Shown piece after piece: positions 27,042-39,182 of a DNA stretch of 64,000 nucleotides. A program made the translations under genes and the position numbers. How positions within the stretch are numbered: the stretch's first letter is position 1; the number at the start of each line of letters is the position of its first letter. The notes beneath the pieces were generated by a model that was not told where the DNA came from, made no database searches, and worked only from the letters and a program-made list of their open reading frames with translations. The stretch is from Gilvimarinus sp. 2_MG-2023 (GTDB taxonomy: Bacteria > Pseudomonadota > Gammaproteobacteria > Pseudomonadales > Cellvibrionaceae): contig NZ_JAUOQM010000048.1 of assembly GCF_030547685.1 (NCBI RefSeq), forward strand, positions 472,998 to 536,997, read 5' to 3'.

Positions 27042-28244
27042 TTAATCTTCCATGCCGGTCGCTTGATCTAACTCAACCACCTGCCAGGGCAAGCCGTACT
27101 GGTTTAAATCTTCCATAAAGGGGTCCGGGTCTAGCTGTTCCATATTCCAAACTCCGGCGCCGGCCCATTTTTTCTCCAGCATCATCTTGGCGCCAATCAT
27201 CGCCGGCACCCCGGTCGTGTAAGAAATGGCTTGAGATTGCACCTCGGCATAGCAGGCTTCGTGATCGCAAATATTGTAAATATAGTAGGTTTTTTCTACA
27301 CCGTCTTTCACCCCGCGCGCCAGGCAGCCAATGCAGGTTTTCCCCTTGGTCAGAGGCCCGAGGCTGGCCGGGTCGGGCAAAAGTGCCTTAAGAAATTGCA
27401 GAGGTATAATTTCTTTACCTTCAAACTCGACCGGATCAATGGATGTCATGCCAATGTTACCCAGCACTTCTAAATGCTTTAGGTAATTATCAGAGAAGGT
27501 CATCCAAAAGCGGGCCCGCTTAATTTCCGGCAGGTGCTTGGTTATAGACTCCAACTCTTCGTGATACATCAGGTAGATTTGTTTGGGGCCGATGCCGGCG
27601 GGAAAGTCAAATGAGCGATTTTCTTCCAGTGGACCGGTTTCTTGCCAGTTGCCGTCTCGCCAATAGCGACCATTGGCGGTCACTTCCCGAATATTAATTT
27701 CGGGGTTAAAATTAGTCGCAAAGGGCTGGCCATGATCACCGGCATTGCAATCTATAATATCCAGATAGTGAATTTCATCCAGGTAATGCTTCTTTAAATA
27801 GGCGGTGTATACGTTAGTTACCCCCGGATCGAAGCCCGAGCCCAACAGCGCCATACGCCCGGCACTTTTGAACTTATCCTGATAGGCCCACTGCCACTTA
27901 TATTCAAATTTAGCTTCTTCCGGTGGCTCGTAGTTAGCCGTGTCTAAATAATCCACGCCGGCTGCCAAACAGGCATCCATAATGGCCAAATCCTGATAAG
28001 GCAAGGCCACGTTTATGACCAGATCAGGTTTTTCTGCTTTGAGCAGTGCGGTCGTTGCCTCGACATCATCGGCATCGATTTGCGCCGTTGTGACCGGGCG
28101 CGGCAATTGCGCGGCAATTGCCTTACATTTTGCCTCGGTGCGACTCGCCAGTACGATTTCGGTAAATACATCGGACAATTGAGCACACTTGTGTGCCACT
28201 ACACCACCGACACCGCCGGCGCCAATAATCATTACTTTAGCCAT
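27042..28244 (-). CDS. Carboxynorspermidine synthase (saccharopine dehydrogenase-like)
   Basis: A 400-residue NAD(P)-dependent enzyme of the saccharopine dehydrogenase fold. The Rossmann loop is IIGAGGVGGVVAHKCA at the N-terminus, with VINVALPYQDLAIMDAC and GFDPGVTNVY further on, all typical of carboxy(nor)spermidine dehydrogenases. It condenses aspartate semialdehyde with putrescine or diaminopropane. Neighbours speA (upstream, 29 bases) and nspC (downstream) complete a spermidine or norspermidine pathway. The natural diamine cannot be told from sequence. Confidence 0.92.
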   Translation of the reverse strand: MAKVMIIGAGGVGGVVAHKCAQLSDVFTEIVLASRTEAKCKAIAAQLPRPVTTAQIDADDVEATTALLKAEKPDLVINVALPYQDLAIMDACLAAGVDYLDTANYEPPEEAKFEYKWQWAYQDKFKSAGRMALLGSGFDPGVTNVYTAYLKKHYLDEIHYLDIIDCNAGDHGQPFATNFNPEINIREVTANGRYWRDGNWQETGPLEENRSFDFPAGIGPKQIYLMYHEELESITKHLPEIKRARFWMTFSDNYLKHLEVLGNIGMTSIDPVEFEGKEIIPLQFLKALLPDPASLGPLTKGKTCIGCLARGVKDGVEKTYYIYNICDHEACYAEVQSQAISYTTGVPAMIGAKMMLEKKWAGAGVWNMEQLDPDPFMEDLNQYGLPWQVVELDQATGMED

Positions 28245-28273
28245 AATTTCCTGACCCTTTTACCGTATTGAAC

Positions 28274-30196
28274 TTATCGTTCAAAGTAAGTGTAACCACG
28301 CAAACTTTCAGAATAAGCCGCCAGCATATTCTGACGCTCTGATACTGTTATCCGGCCATCGCGAACGGCTTGTTCGGCCGCCATTCGGAACTGGCGAAAC
28401 ATAGACTGTGGATCGTACTCCACATAGCTAAGTACATCGGCGATACTATCACCATGCAACTCATGCACAAAATCAAGACTGCCATCACTGTTGATTCGAA
28501 CGCTGGCCACGTTGGTGTCGCCAAATAGGTTGTGCAAGTCACCCAGGGTTTCTTGATAGGCCCCAACCAAAAACACCCCTAAATAATACTCTTCGCCGCT
28601 GTTAACCGGGTGCAGGGAAACCGTATTGGTCTCCCCCTCGGGACCAGCAAAACGGTCTAGCTTACCGTCGCAATCACAGGTTAAATCCGCGATAGTTGCC
28701 TGCCGGCTAGGCTGTTCATTTAACCGGTGGATGGGCATAACCGGGAACACTTGATTAATCGCCCAGGAATCCGGCAGCGATTGGAACACACTAAAATTAC
28801 CGTAGTAGATGTCGGCCAACTGTTCTGGCAGCTGCTCCAATTCAGCGGGTATTCTTTTCATTTCTGGCAGCAGTTGCATAATACTTTGCAACCCCGACAA
28901 ACACAGATTTTCGGCAAATGCGCGGTCACGCAGGTTAATTTCACCGCTAAAAAAGCAATCGCGCACCTGATCCCGGTAATAAATAACGTCGTTATAGCAC
29001 TCTTGCAGTTTTTCCAGACGTACACCCTTGACGGTGTACCACAGGTTAGAAATTTGCTCGTGCAAGTTTTCCGGCAGCTGTTCAGGCACCGGGCCCGGTT
29101 TGAAATGGCCGACGTCGAGTATGTTAAACAAGAGTACTGAGGTGTGGGCAACTGTGGCCCGCCCAGATTCGGTGACAATAGTCGGGTGTGGCAACTGGTG
29201 GGCATCAAGCTGTTGGGCGATTGCCTCAACCACATCGACACAATACTCCTCTACCGAGTAGTTGCGACTGTGCCCACTGGCACTGGAGGTGCCGTCATAG
29301 TCGATTGCAAGCCCACCGCCCAAATCCATATAGCTTAAGGGAGCGCCCTCACCCACAAGCTCGATATAATAGCGGCAAGCCTCCAGTACTCCGGTTCGAA
29401 TATTGCGAATATTCGGTATTTGCGAGCCCAGATGAAAATGCAACAGTTGCAAACAGTGCAGCAACTGGCTGGCTTTGAGCTGATCAATCACTTCAACCAG
29501 ATCTTTGGTCGTAAGGCCAAACAGACTGCGATCACCGCTGTCCTCTGCCCAGTGACCATCAACCTTAGTGGATAGTTTTAGGCGTACACCTATCATCGGG
29601 TCAATATCGAGAATCCGGCTGCGCTCAATGACCAATTTAACCTCAGCCAGAGTTTCCAGAACAAAAATGCATTTAAAGCCCAGCTTGCGTGCCTGCAGCC
29701 CCAAATCGATAAATTCGGCGTCTTTATAGCCGTTGCAAATAATCAGGCTTTCGCGGTTTTGCAATACCGACATGGCAATCATCAGTTCGGCTTTACTGCC
29801 CGCCTCCAAACCGTGATTGTATCGCTCGCCAAAACGTGCGATCTCTTCCACGATATGGCTTTGCTGGTTTACCTTAATCGGAAAGGCGCCGCGATACTCG
29901 CCTTGGTAACCCGTAGTCGCTATCGCCTGAGCAAAGGATTCATTGAGAATACTGAGGCGGCTATCCACTAGGTTTTCAATGCGCAAGAGTACCGGCATTT
30001 CCAGACCACGCTGGGACAAGCCATCAATAATATCGGTCAGGGCGACAGCCACTTCACCGTTGTCACCCGAAGCGCGCACCTCGACATTGCCTTCGGCACT
30101 GACGCCAAAATAGCCACTGCCCCACTCATCGATACCATAAAGCTCTGCCGACTGCTTGGCAGACCACCGGTTAACTTGTGAGTCGTTCAATCGCAT
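28274..30196 (-). CDS. speA: Biosynthetic arginine decarboxylase
   Basis: A 640-residue fold-type III PLP enzyme of the SpeA family (E. coli 658). The PLP Lys is in FPIKVNQQSHIV, with HFHLGSQIPNIR, a glycine-rich DLGGGLAIDYDG segment and a C-terminal VGAYQETLGDLHNLFGD. It makes agmatine, the first step toward putrescine. No agmatine ureohydrolase or deiminase is in the window. It leads the polyamine gene group. Confidence 0.95.
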   Translation of the reverse strand: MRLNDSQVNRWSAKQSAELYGIDEWGSGYFGVSAEGNVEVRASGDNGEVAVALTDIIDGLSQRGLEMPVLLRIENLVDSRLSILNESFAQAIATTGYQGEYRGAFPIKVNQQSHIVEEIARFGERYNHGLEAGSKAELMIAMSVLQNRESLIICNGYKDAEFIDLGLQARKLGFKCIFVLETLAEVKLVIERSRILDIDPMIGVRLKLSTKVDGHWAEDSGDRSLFGLTTKDLVEVIDQLKASQLLHCLQLLHFHLGSQIPNIRNIRTGVLEACRYYIELVGEGAPLSYMDLGGGLAIDYDGTSSASGHSRNYSVEEYCVDVVEAIAQQLDAHQLPHPTIVTESGRATVAHTSVLLFNILDVGHFKPGPVPEQLPENLHEQISNLWYTVKGVRLEKLQECYNDVIYYRDQVRDCFFSGEINLRDRAFAENLCLSGLQSIMQLLPEMKRIPAELEQLPEQLADIYYGNFSVFQSLPDSWAINQVFPVMPIHRLNEQPSRQATIADLTCDCDGKLDRFAGPEGETNTVSLHPVNSGEEYYLGVFLVGAYQETLGDLHNLFGDTNVASVRINSDGSLDFVHELHGDSIADVLSYVEYDPQSMFRQFRMAAEQAVRDGRITVSERQNMLAAYSESLRGYTYFER

Positions 30197-30322
30197 ATCT
30201 CCTTTGAGGGCAGCACGAGCGCAATGAGCTCGCTAAAGTCGCGCAATTTCCCACACTTTCAGATAAATGAAAAGCGGTTTTACACCTTTTTATAAGCTGT
30301 ACAGAGTATTGCGGCGGATACA

Positions 30323-30349
30323 AAAAAGGCGGCCCAAGGCCGCCTTTTT
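30323..30349 (-). terminator. Terminator after sucD
   Basis: A perfect 12-bp stem AAAAAGGCGGCC / GGCCGCCTTTTT with loop CAA, 17 bases past the sucD stop, ends the sdh-suc block on the minus strand. Confidence 0.93.
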
Positions 30350-30365
30350 GACTGCAGGTTAAAAC

Positions 30366-31238
30366 TTACCAACCCGTCAGCTCTTTCAGTGCATCGCCGA
30401 TACCGGCCAGGCTGCGCACAGTTTTTACACCGGCGTCTTCCAGGGCGGCAAACTTATCATCAGCGGTACCTTGACCACCAGAGATAATAGCACCGGCATG
30501 GCCCATGCGCTTTCCTGGAGGCGCGGTAACACCCGCAATGTAAGAAACAACCGGCTTAGTGACGTTGTCCTTGATGTAAGCGGCCGCTTCTTCTTCAGCG
30601 GTACCACCGATTTCACCGATCATAACAATCGCTTCGGTTTGTGGATCTTCCTGGAACAACTTCAAAATATCGATGAAGTTAGAGCCCGGAATTGGATCGC
30701 CACCAATACCGACACAGCTAGACTGGCCATAACCGAAATCTGTGGTTTGTTTAACCGCTTCATAGGTCAAAGTACCAGAGCGAGAAACAATACCAACCTT
30801 ACCTGGCTTGTGAATGTGACCGGGCATAATGCCGATTTTACATTCGCCTGGAGTAATCACACCTGGGCAGTTAGGGCCGATCAGGGTAACACCCAGCTCG
30901 TCACACTTCACTTTACAGTCCAGCATGTCCATAGTGGGCACGCCTTCGGTAATACAAACGATCAGCTTAATGCCGCCGTTGGCCGCTTCCAAGATTGAGT
31001 CCTTACAAAAAGGCGCTGGCACGTAGATAACAGAGGCCTCGGCACCGGTTTCGGCAACCGCTTCGGCTACTGTGTTAAACACAGGCAGACCCAAGTGCGT
31101 TTGACCGCCTTTACCTGGAGTTACACCACCAACCATTTTTGTACCGTAGGCAATCGCTTGCTCGGAGTGAAAGGTACCCTGAGAACCGGTAAAGCCCTGA
31201 CAGATAACCTTAGTCTCTTTATTGATCAATACGCTCAT
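30366..31238 (-). CDS. sucD: Succinyl-CoA synthetase alpha subunit
   Basis: A 290-residue protein with a CoA-binding Rossmann domain ([17 protein letters not shown]) and the phosphohistidine loop near [10 protein letters not shown]. With SucC it makes succinate and ATP or GTP from succinyl-CoA. It starts immediately after sucC without a gap. Confidence 0.97.
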   Translation of the reverse strand: MSVLINKETKVICQGFTGSQGTFHSEQAIAYGTKMVGGVTPGKGGQTHLGLPVFNTVAEAVAETGAEASVIYVPAPFCKDSILEAANGGIKLIVCITEGVPTMDMLDCKVKCDELGVTLIGPNCPGVITPGECKIGIMPGHIHKPGKVGIVSRSGTLTYEAVKQTTDFGYGQSSCVGIGGDPIPGSNFIDILKLFQEDPQTEAIVMIGEIGGTAEEEAAAYIKDNVTKPVVSYIAGVTAPPGKRMGHAGAIISGGQGTADDKFAALEDAGVKTVRSLAGIGDALKELTGW

Positions 31239-32405
31239 TTATTTACCCTCCGCTGCTTTTACCACTTGCTCGGCAGCGTCAGTCAGACTGGTCGCAGCAA
31301 TAATGTTCAAACCGCTGTCTGCCAATACTTTAGCACCCAGCTCCGCGTTGTTACCTTCCAGGCGCACAACCACGGGGATTTTAACACCCACCTCTTCGAC
31401 TGCTCCGATCACACCTTCAGCGATCAGGTCACAGCGAACAATACCGCCAAAGATGTTAATCAATACGGCTTTTACGTTGTCGTCAGACAGGATGATTTTG
31501 AATGCTTCAACAACACGCTCTTTGGTAGCACCGCCACCTACGTCGAGGAAGTTAGCAGGCTGACCACCGTGCAGTTTAACGATGTCCATGGTACCCATGG
31601 CCAAACCAGCACCGTTTACCATGCAGCCAATGTTGCCATCCAGAGCAACGTAGTTCAGCTCCCACTGGGCTGCGTGCGCTTCGCGCTCGTCTTCCTGGCT
31701 AGGGTCGTGCATTTCGTGCAGATCTGGGTGGCGATACATAGCGTTGCCATCCACGCCCACTTTGGCGTCCAGACAGTGCAGATCACCGGCCGGGGTAATA
31801 ACCAGCGGATTGATTTCAACCAGAGCCAAATCTTTTTCTTTAAACATTTTGCCCAGACCCATAAAGATCTGTACAAATTGTTTGATTTGCTTGCCTTCCA
31901 GACCCAGCTTAAACGCTAAATCGCGCGCTTGGTATGGCTGTGGGCCTACCAGTGGATCGATGGTTGCCTTGAGGATTTTCTCAGGGGTTTCTTCGGCCAC
32001 TTTTTCAATTTCAACGCCACCTTCGGTCGACGCCATAAATACGATACGACGGCTGGAGCGATCAACAACAGCGCCCAAGTACAATTCTTGGTCAATGTCG
32101 GTGCAGCTCTCAACCAAAATACGGCTGACCGGCTGGCCTTTTTCATCAGTTTGGTAAGTAACCAGATTTTTACCCAGCCACTGCTTAGCAAAGGCTTCAA
32201 TTTCACTTTTCGATTTAACCAGCTTTACACCACCGGCTTTACCGCGGCCACCAGCGTGTACCTGGGCCTTAACAACATACTCTTCTCCACCGATGGTATC
32301 GGCAGCGGCTACAGCCTCAGCAGGTGTCTGCGCAGCAACACCCTGGGAGACGGGCAAACCGTATTGTGCAAACAATTGTTTGCCTTGGTACTCATGCAGA
32401 TTCAT
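31239..32405 (-). CDS. sucC: Succinyl-CoA synthetase beta subunit
   Basis: A 388-residue ATP-grasp protein with the family start [31 protein letters not shown] and a C-terminal [13 protein letters not shown] segment. It binds nucleotide and succinate. A 178-base space to lpd holds a hairpin (about 32498-32529) but no gene. Confidence 0.97.
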   Translation of the reverse strand: MNLHEYQGKQLFAQYGLPVSQGVAAQTPAEAVAAADTIGGEEYVVKAQVHAGGRGKAGGVKLVKSKSEIEAFAKQWLGKNLVTYQTDEKGQPVSRILVESCTDIDQELYLGAVVDRSSRRIVFMASTEGGVEIEKVAEETPEKILKATIDPLVGPQPYQARDLAFKLGLEGKQIKQFVQIFMGLGKMFKEKDLALVEINPLVITPAGDLHCLDAKVGVDGNAMYRHPDLHEMHDPSQEDEREAHAAQWELNYVALDGNIGCMVNGAGLAMGTMDIVKLHGGQPANFLDVGGGATKERVVEAFKIILSDDNVKAVLINIFGGIVRCDLIAEGVIGAVEEVGVKIPVVVRLEGNNAELGAKVLADSGLNIIAATSLTDAAEQVVKAAEGK

Positions 32406-32583
32406 GATGCTCTTCCGTTTATTAACGTGAATTAAATAACGACAGCGAAACTAGGCTTGCGCCCTTTTCGCCCCTTGTTTCTTCCCAGCTACCGGTGCCT
32501 TGTGGCTCTAAGGTTCGGCAGCCACAGGGCCCAAGAGCATTGACTCATGGGACCTGCATTTTTCTTTGTTGTTGGAATAATTA

Positions 32584-34086
<1,503 letters not shown>

Positions 34087-34129
34087 TTAAATTTTCCGGC
34101 GACGGGTAAGCCGCCGGTAGCCTCTGCTA

Positions 34130-35350
34130 TTAGATTTCCAGCAGGATACGCGCTGGATCTTCCAGAAGCTCTTTAATCGCCACCAAGAATTGTACAGCTT
34201 CTTTGCCGTCAATTAAGCGGTGGTCGTAAGACAGAGCCAAGTACATCATTGGCAAGATTTTCACTTCGCCATTAACCGCCATCGGACGCTCTTGGATTTT
34301 GTGCATACCCAAAATAGCGGTTTGCGGCAAGTTCAGAATCGGCGTTGACAACAGTGATCCGAACACACCGCCATTGGTGATGGTAAAGGTACCACCGGTC
34401 ATTTCATCGATCGACAGTTTGCCGTCACGAGCGCGCAAACCGAAATCGCGAATGGTGGACTCGACCTCAGCCACACTCATTTTTTCGCTGTTGCGAAGCA
34501 CCGGTACAACCAAACCTTTTTCGGTCGATACGGCTACACCGATATCTTGGTAGCCGTGATAAACAATGTCGTCACCATCCAGTGAAGCATTAACCGCGGG
34601 GAAACGCTTCAGCGCTTCGGTCGCAGCCTTTACAAACAAGCCCATAAAGCCCAAACGAGTACCGTTATGAACTTTTTCAAACTTGTCTTTGTATTGCTTA
34701 CGCAGCTCCATAACCGGTGCCATGTTCACTTCGTTAAAAGTGGTCAACATGGCCGTTGAGCTAGTGGCATCGAGCAGGCGCTCTGCAATGCGCTTACGCA
34801 AACGCGTCATAGGCACACGTTTTTCAACACGATCGCCTTCGGCCGCAAGTGGTGCAGGTGCCGCGGGTGCACTGGCAGGAGCAGCGGCGGGTTTACTGCT
34901 GGCAGAGCTGATGTGGTTCATCACATCTTCTTTGGTCACTCGACCATCTTTACCGGTACCGGCAATTGAGCTTGGCTCAATATTATTTTCTTCCGCTAAC
35001 TTGCGCGCCGCCGGACTCAGAATTTTATCATCGGCTGAAGCCGATTCAGCCGCTGGGGCTTCATCTTTGGCAGGCTCAGAAGTCTCTGTAGAGGCTCCTG
35101 TGCTACCGGCGGCACCGGCTGTAAATACCGCAATAACTTCATTTGACAGGACGGTATCGCCCTCGCCTTTCATCACTTCGCTCAATACACCATCAGCGGG
35201 AGCGACAACTTCCAAAACCACTTTATCGGTTTCAATATCAACAATCAGTTCGTCACGTGAACAAGCTTCACCGGGTTGCTTGTGCCAGGTCGCAACGGTC
35301 CCATCCTGTACGGATTCGGGGAATGTAGGGGCTTTAATTTCTGTGCTCAT
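34130..35350 (-). CDS. sucB: Dihydrolipoyllysine succinyltransferase (E2)
   Basis: A 406-residue protein with one lipoyl domain (lipoylated Lys in [12 protein letters not shown], about residue 43), an Ala/Pro-rich linker, an E3-binding domain ([19 protein letters not shown]), a second linker, and the catalytic acyltransferase domain ending with [16 protein letters not shown]. It is the core of the 2-oxoglutarate dehydrogenase complex. Confidence 0.97.
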   Translation of the reverse strand: MSTEIKAPTFPESVQDGTVATWHKQPGEACSRDELIVDIETDKVVLEVVAPADGVLSEVMKGEGDTVLSNEVIAVFTAGAAGSTGASTETSEPAKDEAPAAESASADDKILSPAARKLAEENNIEPSSIAGTGKDGRVTKEDVMNHISSASSKPAAAPASAPAAPAPLAAEGDRVEKRVPMTRLRKRIAERLLDATSSTAMLTTFNEVNMAPVMELRKQYKDKFEKVHNGTRLGFMGLFVKAATEALKRFPAVNASLDGDDIVYHGYQDIGVAVSTEKGLVVPVLRNSEKMSVAEVESTIRDFGLRARDGKLSIDEMTGGTFTITNGGVFGSLLSTPILNLPQTAILGMHKIQERPMAVNGEVKILPMMYLALSYDHRLIDGKEAVQFLVAIKELLEDPARILLEI

Positions 35351-35395
35351 TACGTTTCCTTAGCTTTCGCTAGCTTTCTCTATTCAGTTGCGTGC

Positions 35396-38227
35396 TTATA
35401 CACTCAGCGCTTCATTGATAAAGCGCTTTTGCTCTTCAAGATGCACCGAAGCGTAGCCGGATGCAGGTGCCGCTGAAGGATCACGCCCTACATAACCGAG
35501 GTACAAGTTCGGGTTCAGGTCATAAACCACACGGCGCATATGGTGTTGGCTCGAATACCAAGCGCCTTGGTTCATGGGCTCTTCCTGACACCACATGATG
35601 TCTTTTATGTTAGTGAAAGGCGCTAATGCGGCTTTCAATTCCTCTTCCGGGAATGGATAAAGTTGTTCTAAACGCACCAAGGCGACATCGTCTTGCTCGC
35701 GCTTGTTGCGCTCTTCCAGTAAGTGGTAGTAAACCTTACCACTGCACAATACCGCGCGCTTCACCTTAGCAGGATCCAGATCATTGTCGCCAATGACATT
35801 CTGGAAGCTGCCGTGGGCCAAATCTTCCAGACTGGAGGTTGCCAATGGGTGGCGCAAAATCCATTTCGGGCTCATTACCACCAACGGGCGACGCATAGGT
35901 CGAATCGCCTGACGACGCAGCATGTGGAATACCTGAGCCGGCGTGGTGGGTATAACCACTTGAATATTGTGCTCGGCGCACAGCTGCATAAAGCGCTCAA
36001 GGCGAGCCGATGAGTGCTCTGGCCCCTGTCCCTCATAACCGTGCGGCAGCAACATAGTCAGGCCGCACAAACGTCCCCACTTATGCTCACCGCTGGTAAT
36101 AAATTGATCGATCACAACTTGCGCACCGTTGGCGAAGTCACCAAACTGCGCTTCCCAAATAATCAGGGCATTGGGTGTCGTCGTGGCGTAACCGTATTCG
36201 AAGGCCAGCACCGCTTCTTCAGACAAGTAAGAATCGTACAAATCGAAAGCGGGTTGATTGTCATACATTTTCGCCAATGGCGTGTAGCGCTTGCCTTCTT
36301 TTTGGCTGTGCAGTACGGCGTGACGATGCGAGAAAGTGCCACGACCGACGTCTTGCCCGGTCATGCGAATTTGATGACCCTGCTCTAACAATGTTGCATA
36401 GGCCAGTGTTTCCGCAAAACCCCAGTTAATGGGCAATGCACCACCGGCCATTTTGCGGCGATCGTCGTATATTTTCGACACTTGGCGTTGCAGCACTATG
36501 CCGTCGGGCACATCGCACATTTTGTGTGCCACTGCCTGCAAGGCTTTTAATTCGAAACCGGTTTCCGCGGGCGTTTTCCAGTCGTGGCCAATATAAGGTG
36601 ACCAGTCGACAAACAGTGAGCTGTCAGGTTCGCTGACCAGTCCACTGGCTACGCTTTCGCCACGATCCAGCGAGGCGCGGTAATCGTTCATCATTTTGGT
36701 CGATTCTTCGGCACTTAACACACCGCTATTGACCAATAAGTCTGAGTACAGGGTGCGCGCGGTTTTTTGCTTGCGGATGGCCTGATACATCAAAGGCTGA
36801 GTCGATGAAGGATCGTCCGCTTCGTTGTGACCACGACGGCGATAACACACCAGATCGATAACCACGTCTTTTTTAAACTCATAGCGATAATCCATCGCTA
36901 ACTGAGCCACAAACAGTACGGCGTCTGGGTCATCTGCATTGACGTGGAAGATCGGTGTTTCGATCATCTTGGCCACATCGGTACAGTATTCGGTAGAGCG
37001 AGCATCTTCGCGGAAACTGGTGGTGAAGCCCACTTGGTTATTGATCACCAAGTGCAGGGTGCCGCCAGTTTTGTAGGCGCGGGTTTGCGACATTTGGAAT
37101 GTCTCCATCACCACACCTTGACCCGCAAAGGCCGCGTCGCCGTGAACCACAATAGGCACTACGGTTTTACCCGATGCGTCTGAGCGCCGATCTTGACGGG
37201 CCCGTACCGAGCCTTCAACTACAGGCGAAACAATTTCCAAATGCGATGGGTTAAACGCCATCGCCATGTGCAGCTCGCCGCCGGGAGTCATAACATTGGA
37301 GGAGAAACCTTGGTGATACTTTACGTCGCCCGAGGTATCCACCAAGCGCTTGCCCTCAAACTCGCCAAACAGTTCGGCCGGGCTTTTACCAAAGATATTA
37401 ACCAGTGTGTTCAGACGACCGCGGTGGGCCATGCCCAACACAATTTCTTTGGCGCCGTAGCCACCTGCACGTTTCACTAGTGCATCGACCAACGGAATAA
37501 AGCTTTCGCCACCTTCCAGACCAAAACGCTTGGTGCCTGGGTATTTGCTGTCCAGATGGCGTTCAAGACCTTCAGCGGCGGTTAAGCGCTCGAGCACGGC
37601 TAAGCGCTGTTCGGGGCTGAAGGTAGGTTGAGAACGAACGCTTTCGAGGCGTTGCTGCAACCACTGCTTTTCCGACAGGTTGGTAATGTGCATTATTTCT
37701 GGGCCGACATGGCCACAGTAGGTTTGTTCTAGCGCAGCGATGATCTCTTTTAATGGCGCCTCTTCACGGCCAATAAATAGAGGGCCGGTTTGAAAAACCG
37801 TGTCCAGATCAGCGGAGGTTAAACCATGAAAAGCAATATCGAGGTCGGGAACGTGCTCGCGCTCCATCAAACCGAGGGGGTCGAGCTGGGCTTTTTGGTG
37901 CCCGCGGAAACGGTAAGAGCTGATTAATTGCAGCACTTTAACTTGTTTGCGCTCATGTTCGACGGAAATTGAGCTTGCCAGAGTCGGAGAGGCAGCCCTG
38001 GATTTAGACTTGGCTAGTTGAGCAAACTGCTCGCGAATCACCGAGTGTGGTGTATCTTGGGAAACGACGCCCTCTACCCGAGGCAACTGATCGAAGTAAT
38101 CACGCCATTGCTCCGGTACACCATTGGGGTCGTGTAAATATAAATCGTAGAGATCTTCCACATACGAAGCGTTCCCACCAGAAATATGGGACGTGCTCCA
38201 AAGCTGCTCCATAATGCTGTCTTGCAT
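35396..38227 (-). CDS. sucA: 2-Oxoglutarate dehydrogenase E1 component
   Basis: A 943-residue thiamine diphosphate enzyme. The N-terminal SucB-contacting segment resembles LWSTSHISGGNASYVEDLY. The ThDP domain carries HGDAAFAGQGVVMETFQMS and the C-terminal part WGFAETLAYATLLEQG. ATG 38227 (MQDSIMEQLW) with AAGG upstream is preferred to a GTG three codons earlier. A 235-base space to sdhB may hold an internal promoter. Confidence 0.96.
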   Translation of the reverse strand: MQDSIMEQLWSTSHISGGNASYVEDLYDLYLHDPNGVPEQWRDYFDQLPRVEGVVSQDTPHSVIREQFAQLAKSKSRAASPTLASSISVEHERKQVKVLQLISSYRFRGHQKAQLDPLGLMEREHVPDLDIAFHGLTSADLDTVFQTGPLFIGREEAPLKEIIAALEQTYCGHVGPEIMHITNLSEKQWLQQRLESVRSQPTFSPEQRLAVLERLTAAEGLERHLDSKYPGTKRFGLEGGESFIPLVDALVKRAGGYGAKEIVLGMAHRGRLNTLVNIFGKSPAELFGEFEGKRLVDTSGDVKYHQGFSSNVMTPGGELHMAMAFNPSHLEIVSPVVEGSVRARQDRRSDASGKTVVPIVVHGDAAFAGQGVVMETFQMSQTRAYKTGGTLHLVINNQVGFTTSFREDARSTEYCTDVAKMIETPIFHVNADDPDAVLFVAQLAMDYRYEFKKDVVIDLVCYRRRGHNEADDPSSTQPLMYQAIRKQKTARTLYSDLLVNSGVLSAEESTKMMNDYRASLDRGESVASGLVSEPDSSLFVDWSPYIGHDWKTPAETGFELKALQAVAHKMCDVPDGIVLQRQVSKIYDDRRKMAGGALPINWGFAETLAYATLLEQGHQIRMTGQDVGRGTFSHRHAVLHSQKEGKRYTPLAKMYDNQPAFDLYDSYLSEEAVLAFEYGYATTTPNALIIWEAQFGDFANGAQVVIDQFITSGEHKWGRLCGLTMLLPHGYEGQGPEHSSARLERFMQLCAEHNIQVVIPTTPAQVFHMLRRQAIRPMRRPLVVMSPKWILRHPLATSSLEDLAHGSFQNVIGDNDLDPAKVKRAVLCSGKVYYHLLEERNKREQDDVALVRLEQLYPFPEEELKAALAPFTNIKDIMWCQEEPMNQGAWYSSQHHMRRVVYDLNPNLYLGYVGRDPSAAPASGYASVHLEEQKRFINEALSV

Positions 38228-38462
38228 TCCACCCACCTTGTCATGGAGATTTGGTCAGCCTCAGCCGACACAGCCCGGGCGATAACCTGGACTCCCCTGC
38301 TATATAGATATAGCCGTTAGCTTCCAAAAACGCGTTCAGCTTTTGGCCGAGCGCGCCGCTTAGTTTGTACCAAGTTTGAGTCTGGCACATACACAAATGC
38401 GCTGCATGCGAGTATTGCTCCCAGACAGCGCACTGTGTTACTCAAAGGCAATTAATAACTGC

Positions 38463-39167
38463 CTAGGTCGCACTGCGCAATAACATAGACCGGATATGAC
38501 CGATGGCGCGCGTCGGGTTTAAGCCCTTAGGACACACAGCTACGCAGTTCTGAATGCCGTGGCAGCGAAATACGCTGAACGGGTCATCCAGTTTTGACAA
38601 ACGATCCTCAGTGGCCTCATCGCGGCTATCCACCAAGAAGCGGTAAGCCTGCAACAATCCCGCGGGACCGATAAATTTGTCTGGGTTCCACCAGAATGAC
38701 GGGCAGCTGGTTGAACAACAGGCGCAAAGTATACACTCATACAGCCCATCAAGCTTAGCCCGATCTTCGGGAGATTGTAACCGCTCAATGGCCGGTGCGG
38801 GGCTTTTATTCTGCAAATACGGCTCAATTTTCTTGTACTGAGCGTAAAATTGCGACATATCAACCACTAGATCGCGAATAACAGGCAGCCCCGGCAGAGG
38901 CCGCAGAATCAGCTTACCCTTTTTTACGCACTCAGACAGCGGCGTAATACAGGCCAAACCGTTCTTGCCGTTAATGTTTAGCCCATCGGAACCACAAACA
39001 CCTTCGCGACAAGAGCGGCGGTAAGCCAGTGTGGAGTCCTGTGCTTTTAACAGCTCCATAACATCCAACACCATCAGGTCTTTGCCCTGTGTATCCACCT
39101 CGTAAGACTTCATATAGGGCGCGGAGTCTGTCTCCGGGTTATAGCGATAAATTTCTACTTTCAACAT
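38463..39167 (-). CDS. sdhB: Succinate dehydrogenase iron-sulfur subunit
   Basis: A 234-residue protein with an N-terminal [2Fe-2S] domain (RSCREGVCGSDGLNING) and a C-terminal domain with cysteine motifs for [4Fe-4S] and [3Fe-4S] clusters (CILCACCSTSCPSFWWN, CHGIQNCVAVCPKGLNP). It carries electrons from SdhA to ubiquinone in the inner membrane. Confidence 0.97.
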   Translation of the reverse strand: MLKVEIYRYNPETDSAPYMKSYEVDTQGKDLMVLDVMELLKAQDSTLAYRRSCREGVCGSDGLNINGKNGLACITPLSECVKKGKLILRPLPGLPVIRDLVVDMSQFYAQYKKIEPYLQNKSPAPAIERLQSPEDRAKLDGLYECILCACCSTSCPSFWWNPDKFIGPAGLLQAYRFLVDSRDEATEDRLSKLDDPFSVFRCHGIQNCVAVCPKGLNPTRAIGHIRSMLLRSAT

Positions 39168-39182
39168 AACTTATCCACCCTA

